Shown here: one piece after another, positions 17,050 through 26,389 of the stretch | Numbering within the stretch: the stretch's first letter is position 1 | How the letters are laid out: every line of letters starts with the position of its first letter | From: Micromonospora pallida | Lineage (GTDB): Bacteria; Actinomycetota; Actinomycetes; Mycobacteriales; Micromonosporaceae | Assembly: GCF_900090325.1 (NCBI RefSeq) | Contig: NZ_FMHW01000002.1 | Span: 5,643,001-5,707,000 of the forward strand | Length of the DNA: 64,000 bases | Reading direction: 5' to 3' | The notes under the pieces: model-generated | The model's input: the letters and a program-made list of their open reading frames with translations, nothing else | Databases searched by the model: none | What the model was told of the DNA's origin: nothing | Program-made: the position numbers and the translations under genes

Positions 17050-18387
17050 CTACCCCCCGTGGCCTGCTGCTGCCGCTGCCTTCGCCGCCGTCGGTAGGGC
17101 GGCGGCGATGTGCTCCAGGGCGGCGTCGTCCAGCGCCGCCGACACGAACCACGCCTCGAACGCGCTCGGCGGGAGGTAGACCCCGCCGGCCAGCATCGCG
17201 TGGAAGAACGCCGTGAACGCCGGCACCTCCTGGGTGCGGGCGCTGTCGTAGTCGACCACCTCGGCGTCGGTGAAGAAGATCGAGAACATGTTGCCCGCGT
17301 ACGACAGCCGGTGCGGAACCCCGGCGGCGGCGAGCGCGTCACCGGCGAGCTTGCCCACGGTGGCGGCTGTGGTGTCGAGCCGGCGGTAGACGTCGTCGTC
17401 GGCCAACCGCAGGGTGGCCAGGCCGGCGGCGCAGGCGAGGGGGTTACCGGAGAGGGTGCCGGCCTGGTAGACCGGGCCGGCCGGGGCCAGCCGGGCCATG
17501 ATCTCCGCGCGCCCGCCGAACGCCGCGGCGGGGAGCCCACCCCCCATGACCTTCCCGTACGTGAACAGGTCAGCGTCGACCGGGTCGAGGCCGTGCCAGC
17601 CGGAACGGGAGACCCGGAAACCGGTCATCACCTCGTCCAGGATCAGCAGGGCGCCGTGCGCGTGCGCGATCCGGGCGAGCTGCTGGTTGAAGTCCTCGCG
17701 GGGGGCGATCACGCCCATGTTGCCGGCGGCGGCCTCGGTGATCACCGCGGCGATGTGCGGCCCCTCGGCGGCGAAGACCTCCTCCACGGCGGCGAGGTCG
17801 TTGTACGGCAGCACGATGGTCTCGCCGGCCGCCGCGCCGGTGACGCCGGGCGAGTCGGGCAGGCCGAGGGTGGCCACCCCGGAGCCGGCGGCGGCCAGCA
17901 GCGCGTCGACGTGCCCGTGGTAACAGCCGGCGAACTTGACGATCTTGGACCGGCCGGTGAAGCCCCGGGCCAGCCGGATCGCCGACATGGTCGCCTCGGT
18001 ACCCGAGTTGACCAGCCGGACCTGCTCGACCGGGGTCCGGTCGACGATCTCGGCGGCCAACTCGACCTCACCGGGGGTCGGCGTACCGAAGCTGGTGCCC
18101 CGCGCGGCGGCGGCCTGCACCGCCTCGACCACACCGGGGTGCGCATGACCGAGGATCAGCGGCCCCCAGGAGCAGACCAGGTCGACGTAGCGTCGCTCGT
18201 CCGCGTCGTACAGCCAGGGGCCCTCCCCTCGGGCCATGAAGCGCGGGGTGCCACCGACGGCACGGAATGCGCGCACAGGGGAGTTCACCCCGCCCGGCAC
18301 GATGGCGCGGGCGCGGTCGAACAGGGCCTCGGAGGCCGGTGCGTCGGCCGGGTAACGGCCGGTTCCGGCAGGGTTCGTATCCGTCAC
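17050..18387 (-). CDS. hemL: Glutamate-1-semialdehyde 2,1-aminomutase
   Basis: A PLP enzyme of 445 residues making 5-aminolevulinate from glutamate-1-semialdehyde in C5 haem synthesis. The N-terminal [13 protein letters not shown], the cofactor segment [11 protein letters not shown] and the catalytic lysine in [18 protein letters not shown] are all diagnostic. The start is GTG 18387. CACAAT nine bases upstream could be a -10 box, so the message may be nearly leaderless. It heads a six-gene operon with overlapping or nearly touching genes down to ccsB, coupling haem supply to cytochrome c assembly. Confidence 0.96.
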   Translation of the reverse strand: MTDTNPAGTGRYPADAPASEALFDRARAIVPGGVNSPVRAFRAVGGTPRFMARGEGPWLYDADERRYVDLVCSWGPLILGHAHPGVVEAVQAAAARGTSFGTPTPGEVELAAEIVDRTPVEQVRLVNSGTEATMSAIRLARGFTGRSKIVKFAGCYHGHVDALLAAAGSGVATLGLPDSPGVTGAAAGETIVLPYNDLAAVEEVFAAEGPHIAAVITEAAAGNMGVIAPREDFNQQLARIAHAHGALLILDEVMTGFRVSRSGWHGLDPVDADLFTYGKVMGGGLPAAAFGGRAEIMARLAPAGPVYQAGTLSGNPLACAAGLATLRLADDDVYRRLDTTAATVGKLAGDALAAAGVPHRLSYAGNMFSIFFTDAEVVDYDSARTQEVPAFTAFFHAMLAGGVYLPPSAFEAWFVSAALDDAALEHIAAALPTAAKAAAAAGHGG

Positions 18388-18526
18388 GATGCGGCCATTG
18401 TGTCAGCGTCGGGGGCCCGATCGACAACCACCCCTGACCAGGGTTACCAGACTCACCCCGGCTCCGGCCGCCACGCCCGGCAGGGGGTCGGATCGGCCTC
18501 GCCCAGCCAGGTGACCCGGATCGCGC

Positions 18527-18532
18527 TAGGCT
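18527..18532 (+). promoter_or_regulatory. Likely -10 box giving a leaderless message
   Basis: TAGGCT (TAnnnT type) ends six bases before the GTG start of the STAS gene, the spacing expected when transcription starts at the start codon. No good -35 box is visible and there is no Shine-Dalgarno. Confidence 0.5.
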
Positions 18533-18538
18533 GGCCCG

Positions 18539-18874
18539 GTGGATCGTGCTGAACTTGCCATCACGGTACACCGAACGGCCGACGAAGTGGTGTTGCGCCT
18601 GGTCGGTGAGATCGACATGCTCACCGCAGCCCAGCTCTCCAGCGCGGTGAACGAGATCCTCACCGATCCGCCGCCACGCATCGTCCTCGATCTCGGCGGG
18701 GTCACCTTCTGCGACTCGCAGGGGCTCGGCACCCTCGTCGTGCTCAGCCGGAAGGCCAGTCACGCACAGAGCCTGCTGGTGCTCACCCAGGTCGGCGACT
18801 TCCTGCTCCGGGTCCTGGACATCACCGGCCTACGCTCCGCCCTGATGATCCGCAACAACCAGTCCGCCCCCTGA
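18539..18874 (+). CDS. STAS-domain anti-sigma factor antagonist
   Basis: A single-domain STAS protein of 111 residues like SpoIIAA/RsbV. The segment VLDLGGVTFCDSQGLGTLV includes the phosphorylatable serine (DSQGL in place of the commoner DSSGL). It should bind an RsbW-type anti-sigma kinase when unphosphorylated and free a sigma factor. It converges on the osaB-like gene, and an RsbW/SpoIIE-type protein is encoded at the other end of that locus, a possible partner. The start is GTG 18539. Confidence 0.88.
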   Translation: MDRAELAITVHRTADEVVLRLVGEIDMLTAAQLSSAVNEILTDPPPRIVLDLGGVTFCDSQGLGTLVVLSRKASHAQSLLVLTQVGDFLLRVLDITGLRSALMIRNNQSAP

Positions 18875-18900
18875 CCCCGCCCCCGTTTCTGGGTTGATCA

Positions 18901-18945
18901 AGAGGTCTGCGTCACCGAAACGGCCGCGGCCTGACGCGAACCTCT
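18901..18945. terminator. Hairpin between convergent genes
   Basis: AGAGGT-ct-GCGTCA at 18901-18914 pairs with TGACGC-ga-ACCTCT at 18932-18945, a 14-bp stem with a symmetric two-base internal loop and 17-nt terminal loop. It sits between the STAS gene and osaB, a natural place for a bidirectional terminator. Confidence 0.7.
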
Positions 18946-19000
18946 AATCGATCGGGGTCAGCGGGCGGGGGCGACGCGGCACGCGGGAGGCGGGGCGGGT

Positions 19001-19555
19001 TCAGAGGGGCGTGCCCCAGCGGGCTTGTTCGAGGAGTTCCACGGCGCGGTCGCGGGCGTCGGGGTCGTCGGAGCGGAGCAGGGCGGTGGCCTCGTCGACG
19101 GCGTCGGTGAGCACCCGCCACTGCGTCTCGCGCTCGCGGACCAGTTCGGACTGGGCGGCGAGCTGCCGGGTCTTCGACCACAGGTCGACGAAGACCGACA
19201 CCTTGGCCCGCAACACCCACGGGTCGAACGGCTTGGTCAGGTAGTCGACCGCGCCGACGGCGTACCCGCGCAGGGCGAGCTGGGCGTCCCGGTCGGCGGC
19301 GGTGAGGAAGATGATCGGGATGTGCCGGGTCCGTTCCCGGCGCTTGATGTGCCCGGCCGTCTCGAACCCGTCCATGTCCGGCATCTGGGCGTCCAGCAGG
19401 ATCACCGCGAAGTCGTCCACCAGGAGCTGTTTCAGGGCCGCCTCGCCGCTCTCCACGGCCACCGACTGCACGGGCAGTCCCTGGAGGATCGCCTCCAGGG
19501 CCATCAGGTTCTCCCGTCGGTCGTCGACCAGCAGCGCCTTCGCCATCTGGGTCAC
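19001..19555 (-). CDS. osaB: OsaB-like response regulator without DNA-binding domain
   Basis: A 184-residue protein: a receiver domain (LLVDDRRENLMAL, phospho-Asp in VILLDAQMPDMDGFE, conserved lysine in DYLTKPFDP) followed by a helical, probably coiled-coil tail LRAKVSVFVDLWSKTRQLAAQSELV. No HTH is present. GTG 19555 overlaps the stop of the kinase gene (GTGA); MAKALLVDD at 19546 is an alternative. Streptomyces OsaB has this layout and acts in osmotic adaptation and development downstream of the HAMP-array kinase OsaA. Assignment rests on domain layout plus gene order. Confidence 0.75.
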   Translation of the reverse strand: MTQMAKALLVDDRRENLMALEAILQGLPVQSVAVESGEAALKQLLVDDFAVILLDAQMPDMDGFETAGHIKRRERTRHIPIIFLTAADRDAQLALRGYAVGAVDYLTKPFDPWVLRAKVSVFVDLWSKTRQLAAQSELVRERETQWRVLTDAVDEATALLRSDDPDARDRAVELLEQARWGTPL

Positions 19556-21108
19556 TGGTTCTCCTCGTGTCGGCTGCCACTGATCCAGGACGACATCAGC
19601 TCGATCAACTGGTCCAGGTCGACCGGCTTGGTGATGTAGTCGCTGCCGCCCGCCGTCAGTGCGGACTCCCGGTCCCCGGGCATCGCCTTCGCGGTGAGGA
19701 AGACGATCGGAAGGTCGACGAAGCGGTGGTTCCGCCGGATCGAACGGGTCGTCTCGTACCCGTCCTGGTCGGGCATCATCGCGTCCATCAGCACGATGTC
19801 GACCTCCGGGTGCTCGGCGAGCAGCCGGATGCCGTCCGCGCCGTTGTCCGCGTAGAGCACGGTCATGCCGTGCAGCTCCAACGCGCTGGTCAGGGCGAAG
19901 ACGTTGCGGACGTCGTCGTCGACGATCAGCACGGTGGCGCCCTCCAGCCGGGGCGTCGCCGGTCCCTCCGGGGGCTTGGGCATCTCCGGCGGGGGCATCA
20001 GCAGCGAGGAGGGCAGTCCGGCCCGGGCCGGCGAGGGCGGCAGCGGGGCGACCACCGCGTCCGGGGCCAGCACGTCGGGTACGAAGAGGGTGAACGTCGA
20101 CCCCTGGCCGGGCATGGAGGCGACGGTGATCGTGCCGCCGAGCAGACGGGCCAGGTCCCGGCTGATGGAGAGCCCGAGACCGGTGCCGCCGTACCGGCGA
20201 CTGGTCGTCCCGTCCGCCTGCTGGAACGCCTCGAAGATCAGCGACAGCTTGTCGTCCGGGATACCGATCCCGGTGTCGACCACCGTGAAGGCGATCACCT
20301 GCCGGGCGTTGGTCAACGCCGGTATGTCGAAGACCACGTTCTCCGCCGCCGGGCCGATCCGCAGGGTGACCGTCCCGGCGTCGGTGAACTTGACCGCGTT
20401 GGAGAGCAGGTTGCGCAGGATCTGCTGCAGCCGCTGGGCGTCGGTGACCACGGTGGTCGGCAGGTCCTTGCTGACCTCGACCTGGAAGTCGAGTCCCTTC
20501 TCCTCGGCCTGGGGCTTGAACGCCTGCTCGACGTAGCCGCGGATGTCGGAGAAGCGCATCTCGGTCGGCTGGACGTCCATCCGGCCCGCCTCGATCTTCG
20601 ACAGGTCGAGAATGTCGTCGATCAGCGAGAGCAGGTCGGAACCGGCGCTGTGGATCGTCCGCGCGAACTCGGTCTGCTTCGGCGTGAGGTTCTGCTCCGA
20701 GTTCTCGGCGAGCAGCCGGGCCAGCAGCAGCAGCGAGTTCAGCGGCGTACGCAGCTCGTGGCTCATGTTCGCCAGGAACTCCGACTTGTACGCCGAGGCC
20801 CGGGTGAGCTGCTGCGCCTTCTCCTCCAGGCCGAGCCGGGCCAGCTCGATCTCCCGGTTCTTCGTCTCGATGTTGCCCTTCTGCTCCGACAGGAGCTGGG
20901 CCTTGTCCTCCAGTTCGGCGTTGGTGCGCTGCAACTCCGCCGACTGTTCCTGCAACTCGAGGGCGAGCCGCTGCGACTGGGCGAGCAGTTCCTCCGTACG
21001 CCGGTTGGCCTGGATGGTGTTGACCGCGATGCCGATGGTCAGCACCAGCCGCTCCAGGAAGGAGAGGTGCAGGTCGGAGAAGGCCGCCACACTGGCGAAC
21101 TCGATCAC
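19552..21108 (-). CDS. osaA: Histidine kinase-receiver part of a split OsaA-like sensor kinase
   Basis: This 518-residue frame continues the GAF domain interrupted at 21105. In order: the GAF end ([24 protein letters not shown]), a long coiled coil, HisKA with the phospho-His in [15 protein letters not shown], HATPase boxes [18 protein letters not shown] and [13 protein letters not shown], then a receiver with [24 protein letters not shown] and YITKPVDL. If it is translated separately the GTG at 21108 overlaps the upstream TGA (GTGA), with GAGGGGG about ten bases before. The break lies inside a GAF domain, so a frameshift of one gene is more likely than two natural genes. Confidence 0.85.
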   Translation of the reverse strand: MIEFASVAAFSDLHLSFLERLVLTIGIAVNTIQANRRTEELLAQSQRLALELQEQSAELQRTNAELEDKAQLLSEQKGNIETKNREIELARLGLEEKAQQLTRASAYKSEFLANMSHELRTPLNSLLLLARLLAENSEQNLTPKQTEFARTIHSAGSDLLSLIDDILDLSKIEAGRMDVQPTEMRFSDIRGYVEQAFKPQAEEKGLDFQVEVSKDLPTTVVTDAQRLQQILRNLLSNAVKFTDAGTVTLRIGPAAENVVFDIPALTNARQVIAFTVVDTGIGIPDDKLSLIFEAFQQADGTTSRRYGGTGLGLSISRDLARLLGGTITVASMPGQGSTFTLFVPDVLAPDAVVAPLPPSPARAGLPSSLLMPPPEMPKPPEGPATPRLEGATVLIVDDDVRNVFALTSALELHGMTVLYADNGADGIRLLAEHPEVDIVLMDAMMPDQDGYETTRSIRRNHRFVDLPIVFLTAKAMPGDRESALTAGGSDYITKPVDLDQLIELMSSWISGSRHEENQ

Positions 21109-23921
21109 CCGAGCAGTTCCCCCTCGAAGAGGACGGGGAGGACGACCAGGTCGGCCGGGTTCGTCTCGGCCAGGCCGGAGCGGAGGGTGATCGTGCCGTC
21201 CGGCACCGCGCTGATCCGGATCGTACGGCGGGACAGGGCGGTCTGCCCGACCATGCCCTCGCCGGGGCCGAAGGTGACCTCGTGGCCCCGGGCCACGTAC
21301 CCGTAGGAGGCAGTCAGCCGCAGTCGGGTGACGCCGTCGGCGGTGTCGGCGAGGAAGAAGGCGCCGAGCTGGGCGTCGACCAGCGGCGTCACCTCCATCA
21401 TGATCATGCGGCAGACCTCGCCGAGGTCCCGTTGCCCCTGGAGCAGACCGCTGATCCGGGCCTGGTTGGAGTCGAGCCAGCCCTGCTCGGCGTTCTTCTT
21501 CGTCGTCTCCCGGAGGGTGACGATCATCTGGTTGATGTTGTCCTTCAGCTCGGCGACCTCGCCCTGCGCCTTGACCAGGATCGCCTGGGTCAGGTCGCCC
21601 CGGGTCACCGCCGTCGACACCTGGGAGATCGCCCGGAGCTGGGTGGTGAGCGTGGAGGCAAGCTGGTTCACGTTCTCGGTGAGGTCCCGCCAGGTGCCGG
21701 AGACCCCGCGCACCTGGGCCTGGCCGCCGAGCTTGCCCTCGGTGCCCACCTCCCGGGCCACCCGGGTCACCTCGTCGGCGAACGACGACAGCTGGTCGAC
21801 CATCGTGTTGATGGTGTTCTTCAGCTCCAGGATCTCGCCCTGCGCATCGACGGTGATCTTCTGGCCCAGGTCGCCCTTCGCCACGGCGGTGGTGACCGAG
21901 GCGATGTTCCGCACCTGCGACGTCAGGTTCGACGCCATCGAGTTCACGTTGTCCGTCAGGTCCCGCCACGTACCGCTGACGCCCTTGACCTGGGCCTGAC
22001 CACCGAGCTTGCCCTCGGTGCCCACCTCACGGGCCACCCGGGTCACCTCGTCCGCGAACGACGACAGCTGGTCCACCATCGTGTTCACCGTCGACTTCAG
22101 CTCCAGGATCTCGCCCTGCGCGTCGACGGTGATCTTCTGCGACAGGTCACCCTTGGCGACCGCCGTGGAGACCTGGGCGATGTTCCGGACCTGGGCGGTC
22201 AGGTTCGACGCCATCGAGTTCACGTTGTCCGTCAGGTCCCGCCAGGTGCCGGCGACGCCGCGCACCTGGGCCTGACCGCCGAGCTTGCCCTCGGTGCCCA
22301 CCTCACGCGCGACCCTCGTCACCTCGTCCGCGAACGACGACAGCTGGTCCACCATCGTGTTCACCGTCGACTTCAGCTCCAGGATCTCGCCCCGGGCGTC
22401 GACGGTGATCTTCTGGGAGAGGTCACCCTTGGCCACGGCGGTGGTGACCGAGGCGATGTTCCGCACCTGCGACGTCAGGTTCGACGCCATCGAGTTGACG
22501 TTGTCCGTCAGGTCCCGCCAGGTGCCGCTGACCCCCGTCACCTGGGCCTGACCGCCGAGCTTGCCCTCGGTGCCCACCTCACGGGCCACCCGGGTCACCT
22601 CGTCGGCGAACGACGAGAGCTGGTCCACCATCGTGTTCACGGTGTTCTTCAGTTCCAGGATCTCGCCGCGGGCGTCCACGGTGATCTTCTGGCTCAGGTC
22701 GCCCTTGGCCACCGCCGTGGAGACCTGGGAGATGTTCCGCACCTGGCTGGTCAGGTTGCCGGCGAGCTGGTTCACGTTCTCGGTGAGATCCCGCCAGGTG
22801 CCGGAGACCCCGCGCACCTGGGCCTGACCGCCCAGCTTGCCCTCCGTACCCACCTCACGGGCCACCCGGGTCACCTCGTCGGCGAACGACGACAGCTGGT
22901 CCACCATCGTGTTCACCGTGTCCTTCAGCTCCAGGATCTCGCCCTGGGCGGCAACGGTGATCTTCTGGGAGAGGTCGCCCCGGGCCACCGCCGTGGAGAC
23001 CTGGGCGATGTTGCGGACCTGCGCGGTCAGGTTCGACGCCATCGAGTTGACGCTGTCGGTCAGGTCCTTCCAGGTGCCGGCGACGTTCGGCACCTCCGCC
23101 TGGCCGCCCAGCTTGCCCTCGGTGCCCACCTCCCGGGCCACCCGGGTCACCTGCTCGGCGAAGAGCCGGAGCGTGTCGGTCAGGTAGTTGATGGTGTCCG
23201 CCAGCTCGGCGACCTCACCCTTCGCCGACACGGTGATCTTCTGCGACAGGTCGCCCTTGGCCACCGCCGTGGAGACCTGCGAGATCGACCGCACCTGGTG
23301 GGTCAGGTTCGACGCCATGGTGTTCACCGAGTCGGTGAGGTCCTTCCAGGTGCCGGCGACGCCGCGCACGTCGGCCTGACCGCCGAGCTTGCCCTCGGTG
23401 CCCACCTCCCGGGCCACCCGGGTCACCTCGCTGGAGAACGAGGAGAGCTGGCCGACCATGGTGTTCACGGTCTTGCCGATCCGCAGGAACTCACCGCGCA
23501 GCGGTCGGCCGTCCATCTCCAGCGCCATGTGCTGGGAGAGGTCGCCGTCGGCGACCGCCACGATCACCCGGGCGATCTCGGTGGTGGGCCGCCCCAGGTC
23601 GTCGATGAGCGAGTTGACCGCGCGCTGCCCCTCCGCCCAGGAGCCGTCCAGCCCCTCCTCGTCGAGCCGCTCGGTGAGCCGGCCCTCCCGGCCGACGATC
23701 CGGCTGATCCGGCGCTGGTCGAGGTACTGCCGTTCCTGCAACGACACCACGTCGTTGAAGGCGTCGACCACGTCGCCGGCCGCACCCGCCCGCCGGGGCA
23801 GCCGGACCTTGAAGTCGCCCTGACCGACCCGACGCAGCGCCGCCGCCAGCTCGCCGAGCACAGCATCGTGGTCGCACGTCGCGGTGTCCGCGCCGGCGGG
23901 GTTTCTCGCCGTCGTCATCAT
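21105..23921 (-). CDS. osaA: HAMP-array and GAF part of a split OsaA-like sensor kinase
   Basis: A 938-residue frame with no membrane segment. After about 110 residues it has tandem HAMP-type units: one of 98 residues, six of exactly 92 residues containing [18 protein letters not shown], and a final partial unit leading into a GAF domain ([19 protein letters not shown] onward). It stops at TGA 21107-21105 inside [10 protein letters not shown], where relatives read on into VIELAS. Adding one G to the GGG before TGATC restores a 1456-residue protein. In Streptomyces, OsaA senses osmotic stress with such an array. The start is ATG or GTG near 23921. Confidence 0.85.
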   Translation of the reverse strand: MMTTARNPAGADTATCDHDAVLGELAAALRRVGQGDFKVRLPRRAGAAGDVVDAFNDVVSLQERQYLDQRRISRIVGREGRLTERLDEEGLDGSWAEGQRAVNSLIDDLGRPTTEIARVIVAVADGDLSQHMALEMDGRPLRGEFLRIGKTVNTMVGQLSSFSSEVTRVAREVGTEGKLGGQADVRGVAGTWKDLTDSVNTMASNLTHQVRSISQVSTAVAKGDLSQKITVSAKGEVAELADTINYLTDTLRLFAEQVTRVAREVGTEGKLGGQAEVPNVAGTWKDLTDSVNSMASNLTAQVRNIAQVSTAVARGDLSQKITVAAQGEILELKDTVNTMVDQLSSFADEVTRVAREVGTEGKLGGQAQVRGVSGTWRDLTENVNQLAGNLTSQVRNISQVSTAVAKGDLSQKITVDARGEILELKNTVNTMVDQLSSFADEVTRVAREVGTEGKLGGQAQVTGVSGTWRDLTDNVNSMASNLTSQVRNIASVTTAVAKGDLSQKITVDARGEILELKSTVNTMVDQLSSFADEVTRVAREVGTEGKLGGQAQVRGVAGTWRDLTDNVNSMASNLTAQVRNIAQVSTAVAKGDLSQKITVDAQGEILELKSTVNTMVDQLSSFADEVTRVAREVGTEGKLGGQAQVKGVSGTWRDLTDNVNSMASNLTSQVRNIASVTTAVAKGDLGQKITVDAQGEILELKNTINTMVDQLSSFADEVTRVAREVGTEGKLGGQAQVRGVSGTWRDLTENVNQLASTLTTQLRAISQVSTAVTRGDLTQAILVKAQGEVAELKDNINQMIVTLRETTKKNAEQGWLDSNQARISGLLQGQRDLGEVCRMIMMEVTPLVDAQLGAFFLADTADGVTRLRLTASYGYVARGHEVTFGPGEGMVGQTALSRRTIRISAVPDGTITLRSGLAETNPADLVVLPVLFEGELLG
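21642..23297. repeat. Six tandem 276-bp HAMP-encoding units
   Basis: Six full 276-bp repeats, each encoding 92 residues, lie head to tail inside the osaA-like gene, flanked by a diverged first unit (up to 23591) and a partial last unit. The stretches for [17 protein letters not shown] are nearly identical in DNA, so recombination could change the copy number. Confidence 0.9.
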
Positions 23922-24138
23922 TCCTCGCTCAGCTCGGGGGCCTCCAGGCTCGTGCCGGCCATCCCATCATTGTGCCCGTTTCCGTACATCGCATCTCCGC
24001 GCCGCTCCGGGCACTCCCGCCCGTCGATGCGCTGTCGCGCCGCGCGGTGGAACGGGACGGGCCACAACGGCGTGCGGAACAGGCTGACTGGAGTGCGGGG
24101 CGGGCTGGGTCGGCGTACGGGAGGGCGACGCGCCCGGG

Positions 24139-24162
24139 GGCCGCAAGCGGCCTGGCCGCTTG
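24139..24162. promoter_or_regulatory. Overlapping palindromes in the osaC leader
   Basis: GGCCGC-AA-GCGGCC (24139-24152) overlaps CAAGCGGCC-T-GGCCGCTTG (24144-24162), so the middle arm can pair with either side. The element ends 33 bases before the ATG of the SpoIIE-type gene and could form mutually exclusive hairpins in the leader RNA. Confidence 0.45.
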
Positions 24163-24195
24163 GCTTTCGGGCAAATGGGAGGGGAGGATACGGGA

Positions 24196-26280
24196 ATGGC
24201 AGCGGAGGCGGGGCCGACGACTGGCGGTCCAGACGAGCATGTCCGGCGGGTTCGGCTCCCCGCCGACCGCCGTACGCCCGCCACGGCCCGGGCCGTCGTC
24301 CGGTCGGTGCTCGCCGAGGCGCACCTGGAGGAACTGCTCAACGAGGCGCTCCTGCTGACCACCGAACTCTCCACCAACGCGGTGGAGCACGCGCAGACCG
24401 AGCTGGACATCGAGGTGGTCGCGGACCGGGTCGGGCTGAGCGTGATGGTCTCCGACTTCGCGCCCGGACCGGTGGACGAGCTGACCGTCGGGGTGCGCAA
24501 CGACTCGGCCGACATCGCCCAGGTCGCCGAGCGGGGGCGGGGCCTGCTCCTGGTCGACCACTTCGCGACCTGCTGGGGGACGACCTACCTCCCCTCCGGC
24601 AAGGGTGTCTGGTTCCGGCTGGACCGTCCGGTCTCCGCCGCGGAACGCCGGGACGCGCTCGCCGAGGGCCGCCGGCTCGCTCCCTGTGCCCCGGGCGACG
24701 GCGACGGCAACCCGGCGGAGGCCAGCGGGCCCAGCGCGGCCGCGATGAGCGAGCTGATGCAGACCCGCCCCGAGCCGTACGCCGACGATCCCCTCCCCGA
24801 CTTCGCCACCGACCTGCTCACCCGGGTCGCCGGAATGGTGGGAGCCACCGGCGGGCTGGTCCGGCTGGATCGGGGCGACGGGCAGGGCGCCCAGGTGCTG
24901 GCCCGGTACGGTCGGCAGCCCCGCACCGACAGCGAGTTGCTCCGGGTGCCGCTCGCGGTGCAGCGGCCGTACTCCGGTGAGCTGGAACTTGACGCGGTGC
25001 CCTCGGCGTACGCTCACCCGCTCGCCGCACTGGCCGCCGAACGGCTCTCCCTGCACCTCGAGAACGACCGGCTGCGTCGGGCCGACGTCCGCCGGCAGGC
25101 CTGGCTGACCTTCCTGGCGGAGGCGAGCGAACTGCTCGCCCAGTCCCTCGACGTCGAGTTGACCATGGCGCTGATCCCGCAGCTCGTGGTGCCCCGGCTC
25201 GGGCAGTGGTGCGCGGTGCACATCACCGACGAGTGGGGGCGGCTCAACCTGGCGGCGGCCAGCCATGCCGACGAGTCGGTCCTGCCGCAGTTGCACGAGG
25301 TGCTCCGGGAGACCGGCCAGGATTCGATCCAGGCCCGGCTTCGCGAGGCGATCCGGATCGGCACGCAGGTGCCGCTCAACGGGCTGATGGAGGGCTTCGC
25401 GGTGCCGCTGGTCGCCCGGGGGCAGCGGCTCGGCACCCTCGCGGTCGGCCGGCACCAGCGTCACCGGCACGACCCGGACGAGGTCGCCGTGCTGGAGGAC
25501 GTGGCCCGTCGGGCCGCGCTGGCGATCGAGAACGCCCGCATCCACGCCGAGCGCCGCCGGGTGGCCCAGACCCTGCAACAGTCGCTGCTTCCGCCGGTGC
25601 TGCCGGTGATCGAGGGCATCGGCTTCGCCGCCGAGTACGTCCCGACCGGCGACGACGCCGAGGTCGGCGGCGACTTCTACGACGTGCTGCCGCTGCCGGA
25701 CGGTCGCTGGCTGGTGGTGATCGGGGACGTCTCCGGCAAGGGTGTCCAGGCCGCCGCGGTGACCGGGCTGGTCCGCGACGTGATCCGGGTGCTGGTCGGC
25801 GACGGCAAGCCGCTGCCGGAGGCGCTGACCCGGCTCAACGAGACCCTCGTCGAGCGGGGTGGCGGACGGTACTGCACGCTCGCGCTGGCCGCGGTCGGGC
25901 CGGGGGCGGGCAACCAGCTCGACGTGTCGCTGCACCTCGCCGGGCACGACCGGCCGGTGCTGCTGCGCACCGCCGGTGGGGCGTCCTTCGTCGGCGCCGG
26001 GGGGACGGCGCTCGGCCTGCTCGACACGATCACCTCTCCCACGTCGATGGTTCCGCTCGACCCCGGGGACGCGCTGATCTTCTACACGGACGGGGTGACC
26101 GAGCGGCGACGCGGCCGGGAACTCTTCGGCCCGGACCGACTGCGGGAGGCCGCCGCCCCACTCGCCGGCTACTCGGCGGACGTGGTCGCCGCCCGGCTGC
26201 GCTCCACCGCGATCAACTTCTCGGCCGAGCCGCCCCGGGACGACATCGCCGTGTTGATCATCCGAAACGACGCGGTCTGA
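24196..26280 (+). CDS. osaC: RsbW-like kinase, GAF and SpoIIE/PP2C phosphatase fusion (OsaC-like)
   Basis: A 694-residue protein divergent from the kinase genes. The N-terminal ATPase has LTTELSTNAVEHAQTELDIE and RGRGLLLVDHF; GAF-like regions fill residues 200-450; the C-terminal PP2C/SpoIIE domain has VGGDFYDVLPLPDGRWLVVIGDVSGKG (split here for length), DALIFYTDGVTE and RDDIAVLII with the metal-binding aspartates. The ATG at 24196 has GGAGG eight bases upstream. Streptomyces OsaC combines an anti-sigma kinase with such a phosphatase, next to osaAB, and resets sigma-B after osmotic stress. I infer the same role here. Confidence 0.8.
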   Translation: MAAEAGPTTGGPDEHVRRVRLPADRRTPATARAVVRSVLAEAHLEELLNEALLLTTELSTNAVEHAQTELDIEVVADRVGLSVMVSDFAPGPVDELTVGVRNDSADIAQVAERGRGLLLVDHFATCWGTTYLPSGKGVWFRLDRPVSAAERRDALAEGRRLAPCAPGDGDGNPAEASGPSAAAMSELMQTRPEPYADDPLPDFATDLLTRVAGMVGATGGLVRLDRGDGQGAQVLARYGRQPRTDSELLRVPLAVQRPYSGELELDAVPSAYAHPLAALAAERLSLHLENDRLRRADVRRQAWLTFLAEASELLAQSLDVELTMALIPQLVVPRLGQWCAVHITDEWGRLNLAAASHADESVLPQLHEVLRETGQDSIQARLREAIRIGTQVPLNGLMEGFAVPLVARGQRLGTLAVGRHQRHRHDPDEVAVLEDVARRAALAIENARIHAERRRVAQTLQQSLLPPVLPVIEGIGFAAEYVPTGDDAEVGGDFYDVLPLPDGRWLVVIGDVSGKGVQAAAVTGLVRDVIRVLVGDGKPLPEALTRLNETLVERGGGRYCTLALAAVGPGAGNQLDVSLHLAGHDRPVLLRTAGGASFVGAGGTALGLLDTITSPTSMVPLDPGDALIFYTDGVTERRRGRELFGPDRLREAAAPLAGYSADVVAARLRSTAINFSAEPPRDDIAVLIIRNDAV

Positions 26281-26384
26281 GTCGGGAGCCCGGGAGTCGC
26301 CGCGCGCCTGTCGGTCTGAATCGAGAGCCGCCGCCGTGCGCCCGTCGGTCTGAGCCGAGAGACACGGGAGTTGCCGGGCTTGCC
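26274..26384. repeat. Degenerate tandem copies of a gene 3' end
   Basis: Three copies of GGTCTGAGTCGGGAG-like sequence start at 26274, 26313 and 26347 (spacing 39 and 34 bp). The first contains the TGA stop of the osaC-like gene; each is followed by a similar GGGAGTCGCC/GGGAGTTGCC or CGCCTGTC/CGCCCGTC segment. Confidence 0.7.
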
Positions 26385-26389
26385 GCCGG

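Noticed and set aside
21642..23297. A CRISPR array, because of regular repetition
   Set aside because: The units are 276 bp, coding, and lack spacers; they encode HAMP domains.
21282..24980. A very long open frame of 1232 codons opposite the HAMP-array gene
   Set aside because: It mirrors the 276-bp repeats of the real gene and is Leu/Arg/His/Gly/Val-rich without any domain; high GC keeps antisense frames open.
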